The notes: generated by a model not told the origin, from the sequence alone. 64,000 bases of DNA from Dermatemys mawii (GCA_007922305.1 ML677334.1:58598453-58662452); one strand, 5' to 3'. Positions 33,491 to 46,789 are shown, numbered from the stretch's first letter. A program made the numbers and translations.

Positions 33491-34928
33491 CTAAAGGGAG
33501 GAAGAAGGGGGGAAAAAGTCAGAGCAGGAGAGGAAATTAATGGCAGTGTTCAAGAAGAATGATGGAGGGAAATATAGAAAGCAGTCAATAGCCCATTCTG
33601 CACTGTACGGACCTGACAGGAATTTCACAGTCTCTTGATTTTTCAGCCCACTCATGTGCATTCATCAGAAACCAGTCACATCTGGCTGCCAGGATGGGGG
33701 GTTAATTTTCTCTAAATGCCTCAGCAGTTTTGTTCTAGCTGAGGCAAACTCTGTGACTGCAAAGCTGATGAGTAAAATATTTCTACTTCACCCAGTTTAA
33801 CTCAAAACCGATAGCCTCAGGACATATTGAACCTTTCTTAAAAAAATAATCTTTTGAAGCTTTTTGAATGGCACATCAGGTCAGGGTAAAGTTTAAAATG
33901 CAAGTTTAAGACTTTGATGGACACCATAGCTTTTTCCCCTTGTAAAGCTTATCATAGCTTGGCAATGTGTGCTTTAGAGCATGACAAAACTAAAGAGAAT
34001 TAACTTAGCCATCAGCTGCTGAGGGAGAACAATAACAGGAAAGAAATTTCCAGATAGAGCTCCCTATTAATCTACCTAGCTATAACCATGTGACATGATA
34101 GCATCTAACTGCACTAAATTACAGCAAATGCAGCTGTTGAAAAGTGACACTATTTTTTAATAAGAGTTTATATGAAAAAGATACTACAAATCATAGAACT
34201 GTACTGATTAGAAGGGGGTCTAATTGAAATGATTCAAACTGGAAATGTAAACAATGTATTTTTACAATTTATCAGTTACTATAGCAGCATCATTCTTACA
34301 GCCCATAGTTAAGACTGTGTCTGTATTTCCACAATATTCAAGTGTTTAGAACTCGAACAAAAACACTTGGCATAGCAGGTCTCAGTCTTTAATTTAGTCT
34401 TTAAAAGATTTTTAATCAAAATTAATCAAAATTGAAAAGCTACCAATACAAAATGTAGTTGAAGATAGCTGTGTGCTCTTATAATTGAAAGTTGGTTTAT
34501 TTCTTAAACTGAAATTCTACCAGCATTTGCCCATAATCTGAACTAGTGCCTTTGGCTGATCTGGAAAAACACAAATGAAAACCAACTAAATTAATTTGTT
34601 TAGAAACATGATTTTGTGTTCAAGCATACTAATTATTTCAATAACAATTTCATAGCTATTGTTACCACAGGGCCTTTATGAGTATGCCTGTCAACCACAT
34701 TTACAAACTAGATTCTAGTATTCCTTTGGAAATGCTACAATTTATTAAGGTCAATGCTATAGGTCAATAATGAGAACAGTAATAAAGAAGCCTTTACATG
34801 ATAAGATATAACTGCTCTTAGGAGCCAGCATAGAGTAACATGAAAAAAATCCACTTTTTCAGAAGGACATAGATTATAGTAATACCAAAGGAACTACGGA
34901 GTAATTAATAAGCATTTTCAAAATTAAT

Positions 34929-35015
34929 GGCCTAATTTTCAGAGGTGCTGAACATCCACAACTCTCATTGGCTTATGAAAGCTGTGAGTGCACAGCATTT
35001 TAGTAATTCAAGACA
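34929..35015. repeat. Short palindromic interspersed repeat (TTTTCAGAGGTGCTGA type)
   Basis: GGCCTAATTTTCAGAGGTGC, then ACAACTCTCATTGGCTTATG and AAAGCTGTGAGTGCACAGCA. Left and right halves are imperfect complements. Confidence 0.4.
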
Positions 35016-35874
35016 TAAAATATTCAAACATTTATTTGTATATGTCAGAATTTATAATTTATTTATTTGAATTTAGCTATGCGAAGAGCATATTCACATT
35101 ACAATGACAATAAAAAAATGGGTAAATCAATTGGGAAAATAAAAAAAAATCAGTCCTAATCACAGCCAAAATCTGAAACCAAATGTGAACATATTTTTCA
35201 ATCTAAGTTTGTCTAAGTACCACTGCTACCTCTCTGATCCATAACATGCTAAATACTTTTTCTGAAATGTATCTTGAGGTATCTCTGGGCATTAAATCTC
35301 TGGCATTCCAACTGTTGCTTTCATATTCTGAAGATTAGAAGCTTTTCTGGGGCTTCAGCAGGGAGGCAGGTAAGGGAAGAAACAACACAGGACATTTTAA
35401 TAAAAGAATCTGCTTCAGTCCAACAGAGAAAGTGTCAGCTGAGGCAAGCCACTGTAGAATATGTTCAATGTTCTGATACCTGCAAGAAGGAATGTAGTTA
35501 CAGGAAAGGTTCTTGTGGAGAGGAAAATGAAGGTCTGGGAAAAAATGCTGGGTGAGGGCAGCAGAATGATTTGGTTCAAGATCGTGAAAGGGGCCAGACA
35601 AAAAGATGGCAGAAGATTTGTTTGCATCCAAATTTTTGCCTTATCCTAGCCAAATGAAACCTTCAAAACTTTTGAGTGCCACCTATCACAAATAATTCAG
35701 CACAACGTGCATATAGGAAATTGCTGCCTGTTTTAAAGAAGTGACAGAAGACTTGCAAATTGCAGTTAGGCTAGGCAAGGACATGGGCCTGTCACTCCTA
35801 TACTCACCCCTGTCCTCCTCTCCAGGATCTTCCTTTGTTTATTTTACTCACTTGACTCTTGTCTTTAATTAGAA

Positions 35875-36065
35875 TGGGCAGCATAGACATACCTGAGCTA
35901 GCTTTGATAGCAATGAAGGGCTGGTAGCACAGGCTGTACAAGTCTGCTCTGTGTACTGTGGTGGCTTCACTACTATTGTTACTTGAGCTAGCTCAGTCAA
36001 AGCTATCTGATGTATTTCTACATTTGCAGTCACAGTCTGATTGCATCATAGACATACCCTTATTC
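35875..36065. repeat. Miniature inverted-repeat element fragment (TAGACATACC type)
   Basis: GCAGCATAGACATACCTGAG and TGAGCTAGCTCAG-type GAGCTAGCT blocks, ending GCATCATAGACATACCCTTA. The outer TAGACATACC blocks are in the same orientation, and the inner GAGCTAGCT is self-complementary. It resembles a common reptile repeat with TAGACATACCC ends; partial. Confidence 0.4.
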
Positions 36066-36424
36066 CCTTAAAGGAGGCCATAACCTTCCCTTAAGTCCTC
36101 TGCTGGGTCATGTGATAAGCAGGTAGCCTTTAACTCTTTCACAACTGTTTTATCTTATCACAGCTATGAACCTCAAAGTTAAAAGGATAATAATAAAGTA
36201 ATTGCTAGGTTTCATTGCTCGTAATAACCCTTGAGAAATCTGAACACAAACTTATAAATGTATCCCTGTGAATCTGACAAATATCATTTGTTTCTATGCA
36301 TTCCTAAATAAACTGAATTTAAAATAGTTAAAAACAAGAATGTCCTTTCTTGTGATAAAACCTATGGGAACAAATAGAGAACCCAGACCCTGCATGATAT
36401 TCACCTCATTTCTGACAAAACAAT

Positions 36425-36640
36425 GTGGAGTCCTTGTGGCACCTTAGAGACTAACAAATTATTTGGGCATAAGCTTTTGTAGGCTAAAACCCACTTCACT
36501 GGATGCATGGACTGAAAAATACAGTAGGCAATATATATATTACAGCACATGAAAAGATGGGAGTTGCCTTACCAAAGTGGGGGTCAGTGCTAACGAGGCC
36601 AATTCAATTAAGGTGGAAGTGCTCCCTTAATGACACAGGG
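36425..36640 (+). mobile_element. Penelope-like terminal arm
   Basis: GTCCTTGTGGCACCTTAGAG, ACTAACAAATTATTTGGGCA, AACCCACTTCACTGGATGCA and CATGAAAAGATGGGAGTTGC follow the left arm of the 6376 element block by block, then TGCTAACGAGGCCAATTCAA marks a related subfamily. No coding part. Confidence 0.8.
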
Positions 36641-39600
36641 TTGAAGCAAAGAGTGGCCTGCTAAAAGGAAAAGCAGCAGAGCCTCCAAACCTTGGAGATT
36701 CATGGGAAATGAATCTCTAATCCCCCTGCAGTACCTGCCATGCAATGTTACTCTCCTGAGGCTGTGCCATTGGCTCAGTTGGCTGCAAAATAACCCCTCC
36801 AAGGGGAATAGTGGGGGCTGGTGCAGGCACAGAGTAGAAGTTAATGCGCAAGTAGGAACATTAACTTCCACAGATTTCTACTTTGCTGAGAGGGGGAATA
36901 CTGCAGTGAATGGCTCCTCCCTCCCCATGCCTCATAAACCAGGAAGCTTTAACCACATTGCTTTGCATTGGATGCACGTCTATAAGCTCCTGGGGAGAAG
37001 AAAGTATGCTGTGGAGGAGATGCCCTCCCATTTCTGCAGTTTGGGTGCTTTACTGCCCTGTTTTACCCTGTTTTTGTTGTCATTCCCCTCTGTGACTCAC
37101 AGCAGAGGGGAGCATATGGCTCTGTTTATTTAATTCTTTGTTTATATATCAGTATCATCAATAATATCAGCACAGCTCTGCGGAAAAAGGAGGTTTGTTA
37201 ATTAGCTGCTGCTGTTGACCCAGCAAAGATGAGGGTCCCACAAAAACCCGAGATCTGAGTCTGTTCTTGCCTAGACTTGTTTTTATAGTAGTGTACCTGC
37301 ATGGACTTCATTTAATTAATTGCTGATTTACATCTGTGTGACCACCAGACCTAATATCTCTATCTGTAATTTCTCATTGAGGAACTGAGTTTCTGAGTCA
37401 CATATCTCACCAGATTATAACAATTTTTAGGTAGGTCAAATTTTGGACCAAAAGCATGGACTAAAAAGCCAATACTTTATGTAAACCCATAGCATCAAAG
37501 GATGGACAGGGAGCAGTTCTTGTCAGTGTTGTTACCCTGGGCTGATAGTAGACCAGCTTTTATTATGGTATCCTAGCTGCCTGGGGCTAGACCAAAGCCT
37601 CACTGTTGGGCACATATAGCATAATACATAGACCTCTAAGAGAAATTCATCTGGTTAAAGGCTCATTATGCTCACTAAATGCAGAACCTGCAAAAATCCA
37701 GACTGGAACACAGAGAGGTCTCCAAAGCCATAAGTGCATTTTCAGTGATGGATAACATTCTTCTTAGGTTGCTCCAGTTACCACTTCTGGACAAAGACTA
37801 AGTACTGGCATTACATGGATCTGTGATCATAGGCCTGAATCTCCTCTCACTTACACCTATTTTGCATCAATGAAATGCTACTGAGTTCAGTACAGTTCCT
37901 GATTTACACCAGTGTAAGAGAAGGGACAGTCAGGCCCTCTGTGCTTACAATGTTCATTTCTCCAAATTGGAATTATACAAAAGCTTAACATATTCCAAGA
38001 GGGACTGATACAGCAAATCCCAAAGGCTCTAAAGTAACAGCTGACAGAGAATGTTATGGGCAGTGCTGGTAGCACTTTCCATTATCAAAGTTGCCTGACA
38101 CTTCCTATTATAAAACCCTGTTTTCAGTTGCTTATAACTTTGCCCAACCTTAACTATTTGATCTGAAATTTTCCACACTGGGTGTCTGCCTCAGAGTGAA
38201 TTTGTTGAAAACTTTCAGCCAGAACACTTCAACTATTTCAGAGAATGATCATTTCTTACAATGATAAACTTATTTATTGGGGTGCGATGTGCATTTGTCA
38301 CAGATGATAGGTTCTTCTTCAGTGGCTACTCTGAGTTAATTCAGAAGATGAAATTGGTGAAGAACTCGGAATCTTTATGAGGTTTAGTTAATACAGATAT
38401 AATTGAAATAATAGAAAAATCAATATACATAAGTATAGCCAAGTAGTTTCTTGCATTGTTCATACTTAGTCTTACACTGTGCATACTTACAACCTTATGG
38501 ATCTCTTTAGAAACAAAGATAGAAGAAATAAGTGGAGATCACCCCCCAAAAAGGGCACTGGGGTCAGGTTTCCTACGTGGTTGTCCCATGTCATTCCCCA
38601 GTGTCCAAACATGAGCTTGGATAAACCACATTTTTCATACAGATTTTCCTATTCCACCCACATATGCCTGGGATCATATTTGGTAAGCTGTCAGCCTCCT
38701 GCCAGTGTGTGTGGTATTCCAGCTACCCACACCTAAAATTCTAACTGTTAAACCCCCACTTGCATCAATCAATGTCCAATGGCTTTGGTAAGTCAATTCT
38801 GTTAGATCCATGATTACCTTATTGGAAAAATACCTTAGGATGTTTGTCTGTGGTTTACCTATTTATCACATAATGCATTGCTAAACTATCACAAGAGACA
38901 TATTGCTACATTTTATTACCTTAGATCAAGCGCATAATACTCTTGCCAGCTTACACCAACTACCAATTTATACTGGGCCTCATTCTAAGCCCTTAACACT
39001 TAATGCTTTAAGATATAGCAAAGCCTAATTTAACACACATATTTTGGTTTTTCTACTTGCTGTTACAGCTTCAATAAATTCCATTATTATTTCTATACAC
39101 ATGCTTAGCAAATAGACTATATTTTGCTCAAAAACATGTCCTCTCCAAGAGCAGGCCAGTAGTCAACAGGATAAATGTGTTGTTTTTTCCATAGTAAAAA
39201 GATTCTGATGACCTTATCTTAGAAAAGTTCTACCACACATATGCTTTGAAGCAGGGGTTGAAACATGATAGTGGATGTCCTTTTGCCAGGGATGTATTTC
39301 TTGTGATCCCTGTGAAAATCTGCCCAAATTGTGCCAATGTATAAGTCTTTTAAAATGCTCAGTACAGATAACTATGATTTCAGAAGCTGAAGTCTCCAAA
39401 GAATCTATCCTCATTAAGCACACTTGAGTTTCTTGTAGCTGACTCAAAAGAGCAACTGAGCATGCTCCATCCCAACAGCTCATACAAGTAACCAAACTGC
39501 ACATGCATAATCCGCACAGAGCAACTGAGCATGCTCCAGCTCAGGGATATAGAGATGAAGCTCGACTTTCCCTGTAATGGCTTCTTCCAGTTGCTGTAGG

Positions 39601-41455
39601 CCAGAGTGGCCTCAGCACTGGAAATGAAAGCAGAAAGCCTGTCATCAATCTGGGATACCTTCATTAACTCTATTCATTTGGCACTACTCTGAACTGATAA
39701 TGCTGACAGCCAAATTGACTTGCTGGGTTCTCATAACATTGTTTTGTAATTATACAATACGAGCTGTTAACATCAGGCATCAAGCTATGAAAAAATATAA
39801 TCAAAACAAAAACAGAACAAATACCAGGAGTTTCATTGCTACTATTAATTAGTAGTCACTTCTAGTAATAGTCACCTATTAAAATCTTCTGATCTAAACA
39901 AATCACCATCACATTTCAAACAGGGAATAATGTGCCATTCCTAAATCTACACTTTCTCTATTTTCAAATTATATTAATCTTATATCAGAAGACCCAATAT
40001 GTGTCTCATGTTAATTCAATAATGCAAGGTGAACACTGCATTCTATGTAAATGACATAAGCCTTATCAGTTCCATTCATTGTTACAACTCAAACAATGAC
40101 AATTACAACAACTCCACAGATTTTGGCACTGTAAGGATGGCAGATTTACGAGTAAAATCCAGTTAATATTTATCTTTTTATACTACTCAACTACCAAGTT
40201 ACACCTGTATAATATACAAAGCTCCTAGGTAATGAGATATTTCTTTATTGTCAAATCTGTTCCACAGACTGCTGTTAAAGATTACATAGCTCATTTAAAT
40301 AAAGCTCTTTTGTCAACAGCCTGGATATACTTTAAAAATGAGTAAAAGCCTCATGAAAAGCCAAATCTCCAGCTGATGTGCAAGTCTACAGGAAAAGATG
40401 CAGTTGTCTTTTGACCATATTCCAGTTGTGAAAGCTTTGGTGAGCAGATTAGCAATGTTAAATAATAATAAAAAGGAAACTATATTTCAAGAATGGTTGA
40501 AAAATACATAACAAAAGCCTGGAAAATTAAAATTCAGCCTTACACTCTGTGGTTAACCTATGCTAAAAACAAAATGCCAAGAGGAGAAAAATTTAAGTAA
40601 AGATTGGCATTTTAATTTTAACTATTATTGGGAGAAACTAAGGAAAAGTGACAGTAGTATGAATTAAGGACATTTTTCTTTTTACTAGCACCACTATTTA
40701 ATAGTATTGTTAGTTATCTGATTTTTTTTAAGATTAAACAAATGCTTCTTGTAGAATTAGCCCTTTGAAGAAGTAAAATACCAATAGTTGAAGTGATTTC
40801 TAACTAGTCTATTTTTATTATAGACATTTTAATTTTTCTTTATCTTACTCACATTTTATTCATGTAAAATCACTCTACAATTTATCCAATAATTCTGTCT
40901 ATTGGAGAGTTGTATAATATAGCTGACAGCAGTCTTTCCTAAACCATTCACAATTTTCAGGTTTGCTCTTTAGCTTTGGTGTAGTTTTATTTCTACAGAT
41001 GGGATTAAGGTGTGTGGAGGGAATTATTTGTGAACAATTTGGAAAATAAACTGAACTTTGATTTATCACATACATTCACACCGCTTTTATATACTTTTTG
41101 CAAATATTTTCAGGAATAAAGTGTTGCTCATATATATGTTCGTGGAAAATGAATTTGGAGTTTGTAGTTGAATTTTTGGGGGGATGACAGAAAATTTTTT
41201 TTTTTGAAGTAGTGTAGGCTTCTTAGAATTGCATTTGTGGATTAATAAAAGAAGCAGCTAGACCACAGTGCAAAGAGCAAGAGGTAGAAAGTAGAGGCTA
41301 TATGAAAGAGGGAAGCAGAGAAGAGGAAAATTTAAAGAATCAGCATGAAGACAATGACCTAAAGAGAGAGAGAGAGAATGGAAACAAGGAAGATGGGTGC
41401 AAGATTCTGTACCTAAAGAAAGAATCCAAAGAGGCCACTATATGAACTTTATAAT
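36641..41455. other. No gene seen; AT-rich DNA
   Basis: 37832-37935 is a palindromic repeat. 38300-39000 may be an old LTR-type repeat but no ends were found. 41250-41400 is purine-rich with an (AG)n run near 41363. Open frames (36702-37133, 39214-39664) lack motifs. Confidence 0.35.
37832..37935. repeat. Short palindromic interspersed repeat (GATTC-TTACAC type)
   Basis: AGGCCTGAATCTCCTCTCAC-TTACACC at the left pairs with TTACACCAGTGTAAGAGAAG-GGACAGTCAGGCCCT at the right. This is the clearest hairpin-forming copy of the family in the window. Confidence 0.55.
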
Positions 41456-42243
41456 TGTCAGGATTGCCTCCCCACTCTGAACTCTAGGGTTCAGATGTGG
41501 GGACCCGCATGAAAAAAAGAAATAATGCCCCCCCAAGCCTATTTTACCAGCTTTGGTTAAAATGTTTTTCCCCAGAACACAAATTCTTCTGTATCTGGAC
41601 CTGGTACGCTGCCACCACCAAACTAGGTCTAGGATAGTTTGGGACCCTTCTTTCCCTTTCCACTAACCCCCAAACTTCTTCCTTCCCTGGGAAGCTTGAG
41701 AGAATAGAAAACCCAAACCTCGCCTGATCCTGCGAGACATGCCCGATCCAAAACCAGGATCTTACACAATGGAAAACAAGCAGTCAGCTTCTTAAAAGAA
41801 AGATTTTAATAAAAAACAAAAAAAGAAAGGAATAAATCCCTTATAACCATCAATAGAACAGCATCTACCATAATCAACAAAAGGATTCAGAAACCAAACC
41901 TCTCCCCCGAGGCAATTTTCTCCCACAGTTGATATCTCTGCTGAAGCTTACAATATCCAGAAGCACCCAGCCAACACTCACCACTGAGAACCCTCCAAGT
42001 GATAAAAAGAAGGTAAACTTACTGACTACAGTACTTGATAGAATCTTATAGTTATAGTGAAAGACATAGCTGTGTTCATCCCATAGCCAAGGTGAACAGA
42101 GAGAGACCCAGAGAGAAACTGAAACTTAAAATCCTTTGTCTCCTGAGGAATTTCTCATTGGTCAGTTGTCCACCTCTCAGGTTACCTTTAGCTTAACCCC
42201 TTACAGGTAAACAATAATTCTAGGCTACTTCACACTTATGACA
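41456..42243 (-). repeat. Solo LTR with 5-bp target duplication
   Basis: 788 bp beginning TGTCAGGATTGCC and ending CTTATGACA, so TG...CA with inverted tips (TGTCA/TGACA). ATAAT flanks it exactly on both sides (41451-41455, 42244-42248). No internal LTR-element sequence is next to it, as expected after recombination between two LTRs. The minus strand is the likely sense strand: it has a CCAAT (GACCAATGAGAA, about 80 bp in) and later an AATAAA/ATTAAA-rich area near 41800-41840. I associate the sequence with a turtle LTR family; family name not assigned. Confidence 0.85.
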
Positions 42244-42278
42244 ATAATCTATCTGAACTTTATAATCTATACTTCAAT

Positions 42279-43207
42279 GATGGACCCATATGAGTCCCTA
42301 GATAGATAGTTTTTCTAGAGGGAAATGATACAGGGCTTGGCTACAGTTATTTAAGGATGTAAGTTTTAACCCTTGAAACTCGACTCAACTATCTGAGCTG
42401 CCATCATTAATTTACCAAGGCTCATTTCTTCTTTGCCCTTGACGTTGCTTGGGACCTAGTGGAGTGAGTAGGCATTTCAGAAGCAGGTAGTTTTTTCAAT
42501 GTAATGTACAATTCTCTGACAGCTGCTTCAACAAATACAAAAATTGAGGTGCGATTTTCAGAAGTGCTTAAGTACCACTCAAAGTCAATGGGACTTCTGT
42601 GCCCAGCTCACTTAAGGCACTTTTGAAAATCCCACAGGAAGGCTTTGGATAGGTTTTAGACCCCTTTTTCAGTAATCTTGGGCCAGCCACAGAGCATGTG
42701 ACTTTTAGAATAGGGCTGTTCTTTTCAAATAGAGTTTGGAGCTCTGTCCTCATGCAGAGAATAGTTTCCTCAGGTGTAATGTTTTAAAGCAGAAGTGGAT
42801 ACACTTTAGCTACGACTTTGGATTTGTTCTGAAGCACAAACCTATGTGGATCTTGAACTCCTCAAGAAAAGGATCCTTACAGGAAAGTGTTCCTAGTTTG
42901 TTGACAATAATCATTGAGGTAATAGCCATAAGGGACAATATGAAAATAAAAGCAAACTTGCAAATATGTGAACATGAGAGACTAAAGTAAAACTCCTTTT
43001 AGATACTGGAAACCTGATAGCTGGTATGAGACATTTGGCAGTCTTGAGGATACAAGAGACGTGAAGATGAACTGCCCGCAAGTCTTTACAGCAGGTTAAG
43101 AGTTGAGTTTCAAGGGTTAAAACTAACATCCTTAAATAACTGTAGCCAAGCCCTGTATCATTTCCCTCTAGAAAAACTATCTATCTAGGGACTCATATGG
43201 GTCCATC
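42279..43207. repeat. 929-bp segment bounded by near-identical 107-bp inverted repeats
   Basis: 42279-42387 and the complement of 43101-43207 agree almost base for base: GATGGACCCATATGAGTCCC, TAGATAGATAGTTTTTCTAG, GGGAAATGATACAGGGCTTG, GCTACAGTTATTTAAGGATG and TTTTAACCCTTGAAACTC all recur inverted, with only a few differences. The 713-bp interior encodes nothing recognised and includes an older palindromic repeat (42551-42635). It could be a non-autonomous long-TIR transposon or a local inverted duplication. No target duplication was found next to the ends. Confidence 0.85.
42551..42635. repeat. Short palindromic interspersed repeat (GATTTTCAGAAGTGCTTAAG type)
   Basis: GCGATTTTCAGAAGTGCTTA pairs with TTAAGGCACTTTTGAAAATC at the other end, around AAAGTCAATGGGAC. 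Clear hairpin-forming unit. Confidence 0.6.
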
Positions 43208-45599
43208 GACAAAGTATCTGAGAGCCTCTCAAGTATATAAAAATAGCAATAATCTTTATCTTCTCAGTAGGGAGGGGAAATTGTTTCTTTGCCCTCTTTT
43301 GTATGTGTGTGATTGGAGGTGGGGGTAGAAATTTCGCCTTTAGTTCTGAAAGTGGTGAGGTCTGTAGTCATTTATGTCTCTTACAGGAGTGAGTTCTATT
43401 ATCTAGATCCAGCTCCTCTGAAAACTGACTTCTGCATTCATGAGCCTCCTCTAATGATTAACAGATTCATTATGGAACACAGATGTCATAGGAGGTAATG
43501 GTCACCATGGGAAAGGCAATCGATTTCTCAGATAGTTACAGAACAATCCCATGGAGGGGCTTTATATCAGGATAGAAACCTTGAACTGGACTCTGAAGTT
43601 AATGGGGAACCAGTGACAGAGCAGAGGGCAAGGGAGTTATAGCCACTGTAATCTGTATAGATAAGCAGATGGCATTTTGGATTTATAAATCAATTTATGG
43701 TCTGGAAAAATGCAGGGGAAATTCCTTGTACTTGAGGCTGCATCGGACGGTGTTTTCTGATACTAATGCTCAGTGTTCTCCTGAAGGATATGATATGGTA
43801 GATGCTTGAAAGGAAAGGATATTTTAGTCTTCTCTGAGTGGACAATCATGTGACACAACTGACTGAGGAATCTGAATTTGAGCCAAGGAGTCTGATTATT
43901 GGTGAAGACGAAACTGAAGAGCAAGTATGCTGAAAAATGTCTGTTTCTTTTCCTGCAGCTAGTCTCTCTTGCTGCATCTTAATATACTAGGAGTTAGCTC
44001 TGACAAGTCAGTGGATGTGGAAGGAGTTGCTGTGCTCAGATGTCCATGAGAGGAAGAAGGGTCAAATGAAACGTGTTGCACATCTGCTCTGACATTACAG
44101 TTTTGCACAGGTTGGGGAGCACATCAGCTCCCCAGGCTCCCAACAAGCATGTCTTCTATCTTTGGACAGTTACAAACCTGGTTGAATTTGATGGGTGCGA
44201 TATTCAGACTAAATGAAGCAACAGTTAAATACCCTTTTGGTTAGTAATAGCTGAAGCAGTGGAAGCCACTATCCAAAGACTACAGTGAATGCAAACGCAG
44301 GGGCTGTGGACTAACTGGGTCGATGTGTGCGTGTATCCATGTGTAACAAGCAGTCAGAAAGCAGATGGTGAGAACAGAAGAAAACTAGGAGACAGCAAAC
44401 AAAGCTCTTGTAGTGTGGCCTTGAGACAAAGAGAGAACTTTTGGAACAGAATGCTGTCTGGAAGACAGGCTTTGAACTCCAAGCAGGGAAATTGCTTCTT
44501 GTTTTTTGACCTTACTGTGTTCAGAGGAACAGACTTTGTGTACATTCTTTCTAAATAAACAGGATTCCAACACGGAAATAGCTGACTTTACCATCAATTT
44601 CTCCTGCAAAGGAAACATCCCACAAATTCCTGAATATCGGAAACCACTAATATTTGGGTTAAGGGGTTACAATACCTCGTCTGTCATGTTCTGAGTCTAC
44701 ACCTATTTGTAGGGGCAGATACTCCCCTCTATAAGGAGTATCTAAATACAAGAAATATTACCACTGAGCCAAAATCACTTGTGCCACATAACAGGAGTCT
44801 TCTGTACTTGCCAGCTACCCCAAATAATTATAATGGTCCCCGGCAATTTAATTCTTGGCCTGAAACTCAGAAACCACCAGACCAGGGAGTCTATGGAGAC
44901 AAATCTGAGCAGTGAGCTTGGGGACGGTGCTGAAAGAAGCACGACAGCAGCTGGTTTTCAGCCCTGCAGACTAGATGTGTTGCATATCAAGTAATTCAAC
45001 CCATGAGAGGACTACTGACCATGCACTAATCAGGGGACTTTATCTATATTTGCTTTAAAAAAAAAAAGTATTTGAAAGTGCAAGTGGGATAGGGACAACC
45101 TGACCAGTCCAAAACATGCTCTTAAACATTTTACTCAGAACTCAAGATTATATAACTCTTATGCCTGACATTTTTATAGAAGAAAAATAATGATTAAATT
45201 TGGTAGCAGTCACTAATTTTTAATAAATCTTAAGAAAATCCACCAAATTCTTTTGTTATGGCCAGCTAGTCATTCTATATTGACAGGGTAGTCAGGTACT
45301 CAATATATTTTAATTTTTAGAAACAAGTACAGGCAAAAAAGAAATTTTATAAAAACAAGCTGTGCTAAAAATCTCACAATACAACATAAAATGAAAATGT
45401 GTTGAATAATGTAATGTATTACAGTACCTCATTTTAGTGATATGCAATATTTGTCAAATAAAAACCTGTTTGAAATTAAGCAAGATTCTATAAATCAATG
45501 AGATGGAGAATTTGGCTGGACAAAGACTGTATTAAAATGTATTAATATCTCTGTGCACCCAATTGCTACTACTGTTTTTGCATTTTTAATACATCATCT
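43208..45599. other. No gene or repeat recognised
   Basis: Open frames at 43313-43498, 44289-44558 and 44779-44994 are short and have no domain motif. Nothing else stands out. Confidence 0.35.
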
Positions 45600-45890
45600 T
45601 TGTGGAAAGTGAATCAATCCCATGATAGCTGAGAGACAGTGCAGTCCATTCTGGTCTGGGAGCCAGGAGATCTGGGTTCTAAGTTCTACCGCTAACCTGC
45701 TGAATGAGTTTGCATAATTCACTTTACTTCTCTCTTGCTGTTTCTCACCTTTTCTCTATTTAGATTGTAAGCTCTCTGGGACAGGAACTGTACCTTACTA
45801 TATGTTTGTACCATGCCTAACATAATGGGGCCCTATTTGATGAGGGGCCTCTAAACACTACTGTTATACATATAAATAATAAAAAGAGCA
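45600..45890 (+). repeat. MIR-like SINE with LINE-type 3' tail
   Basis: The head (45627-45700) has a tRNA-like course ending in GGGTTCTAAGTTCTACC, a decayed box B. A CORE-like middle (GAATGAGTTTGCATAATTCA, CTCTCTTGCTG) follows, then AGATTGTAAGCTCTCTGGGA and GCCTAACATAATGGGGCCCT. The last part matches the tail of the L2-type relic at 30720-30770, consistent with use of that LINE's machinery. Confidence 0.65.
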
Positions 45891-46129
45891 GCAATCAGTA
45901 CTTAATCTGTTCATCAGTAGAAGTAGGATCACCAGATCAGTATAAACGTCCCTTGTGTATTACAAAAATCCATGGACATTTCTATTAAGAAACTGGAGAT
46001 ATTTTTTTTTCTAATAACCCTGTCAAAAATTTAGTTATGTAAAATCACTATTTTCAGATAAATTCACAGTCATTTATACAGAACTTTATTTTGGTTAAAA
46101 CTGTAAATTTTATTTATTTATTTATTAAC

Positions 46130-46574
46130 AGGACTGGCTGGGAATTTTCCATCAAAATGTTTTTGGGTTTTTTTTTGTAGTAAATGTTGATTCATCAAAA
46201 TGGAAACTTTACAAGAGAAAGATTTGTCAGAACTTTCCCTAATTAATTATTCCTTTTAAGAAGAAAAAGTTTCAAAATTGTTAAAATGGCCTGTTTTGAC
46301 AATTTCAAAAAGAAAAGTTTCATTTTTTTAATTCAAAACTTATCATTTCAAAATGTTAGTTAATTTTACTAACAATATTAAAAAATAACTAAGTTCAAGA
46401 CCTAAACATTCTGAAATTATCAAAATGAAATGTTTTCATGAACCCAGCCCAAAATGTTTTTTCATCTTATAAGTTTATGAAAATTTTGGAGATGTTCCCA
46501 TTTTGGGATAGGACAAAAATTTGAAATCTCAAACTTTCATGGCCTGTGAAAAAGCTTTCCTGCCTAGCTCTACT
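46130..46574. mobile_element. AT-rich miniature inverted-repeat element
   Basis: Left end GGACTGGCTGGGAATTTTCC; complement of the right end reads AGAGCTAGGCAGGAAAGCTT, a diverged match. The interior repeats TTTCAAAAT/ATTTTGAAA and ATCAAAATG words in both orientations. Non-coding; target duplication unclear. Confidence 0.5.
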
Positions 46575-46789
46575 AATAAATACAGAGAATGATGATGATG
46601 CACATTATCATTTTTGTGTTATGTTGCTGCTTCTGATTCATATAACTTCTGGTTATTTCAAAGCAACATTCAGAAATATGAAATTTGAAATGGTAAACCA
46701 TATTTTTCCAATTGACAATTATGTAGGTCAACATGTCTTATTACAGCTTCAATAATGAAATACACAGGTGTCAAACATGGCCCTTTCCT

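Larger units (their letters stand above)
33491..36419. other. No further gene seen; candidate intron with short repeats
   Basis: Lies on the 5' side of the exon on the minus strand. Contains the foldbacks at 34929-35015 and 35875-36065. The open frames at 35274-35649 (both strands) have no motif and no convincing splice sites. Confidence 0.35.

Noticed and set aside
35274..35649. Overlapping open frames on both strands, possible exon
   Set aside because: No convincing splice sites, no motif, and both strands are equally open.
36702..37133. 143-codon plus-strand frame
   Set aside because: Starts close behind a Penelope arm, has no domain motif, and part of it is also open on the other strand.
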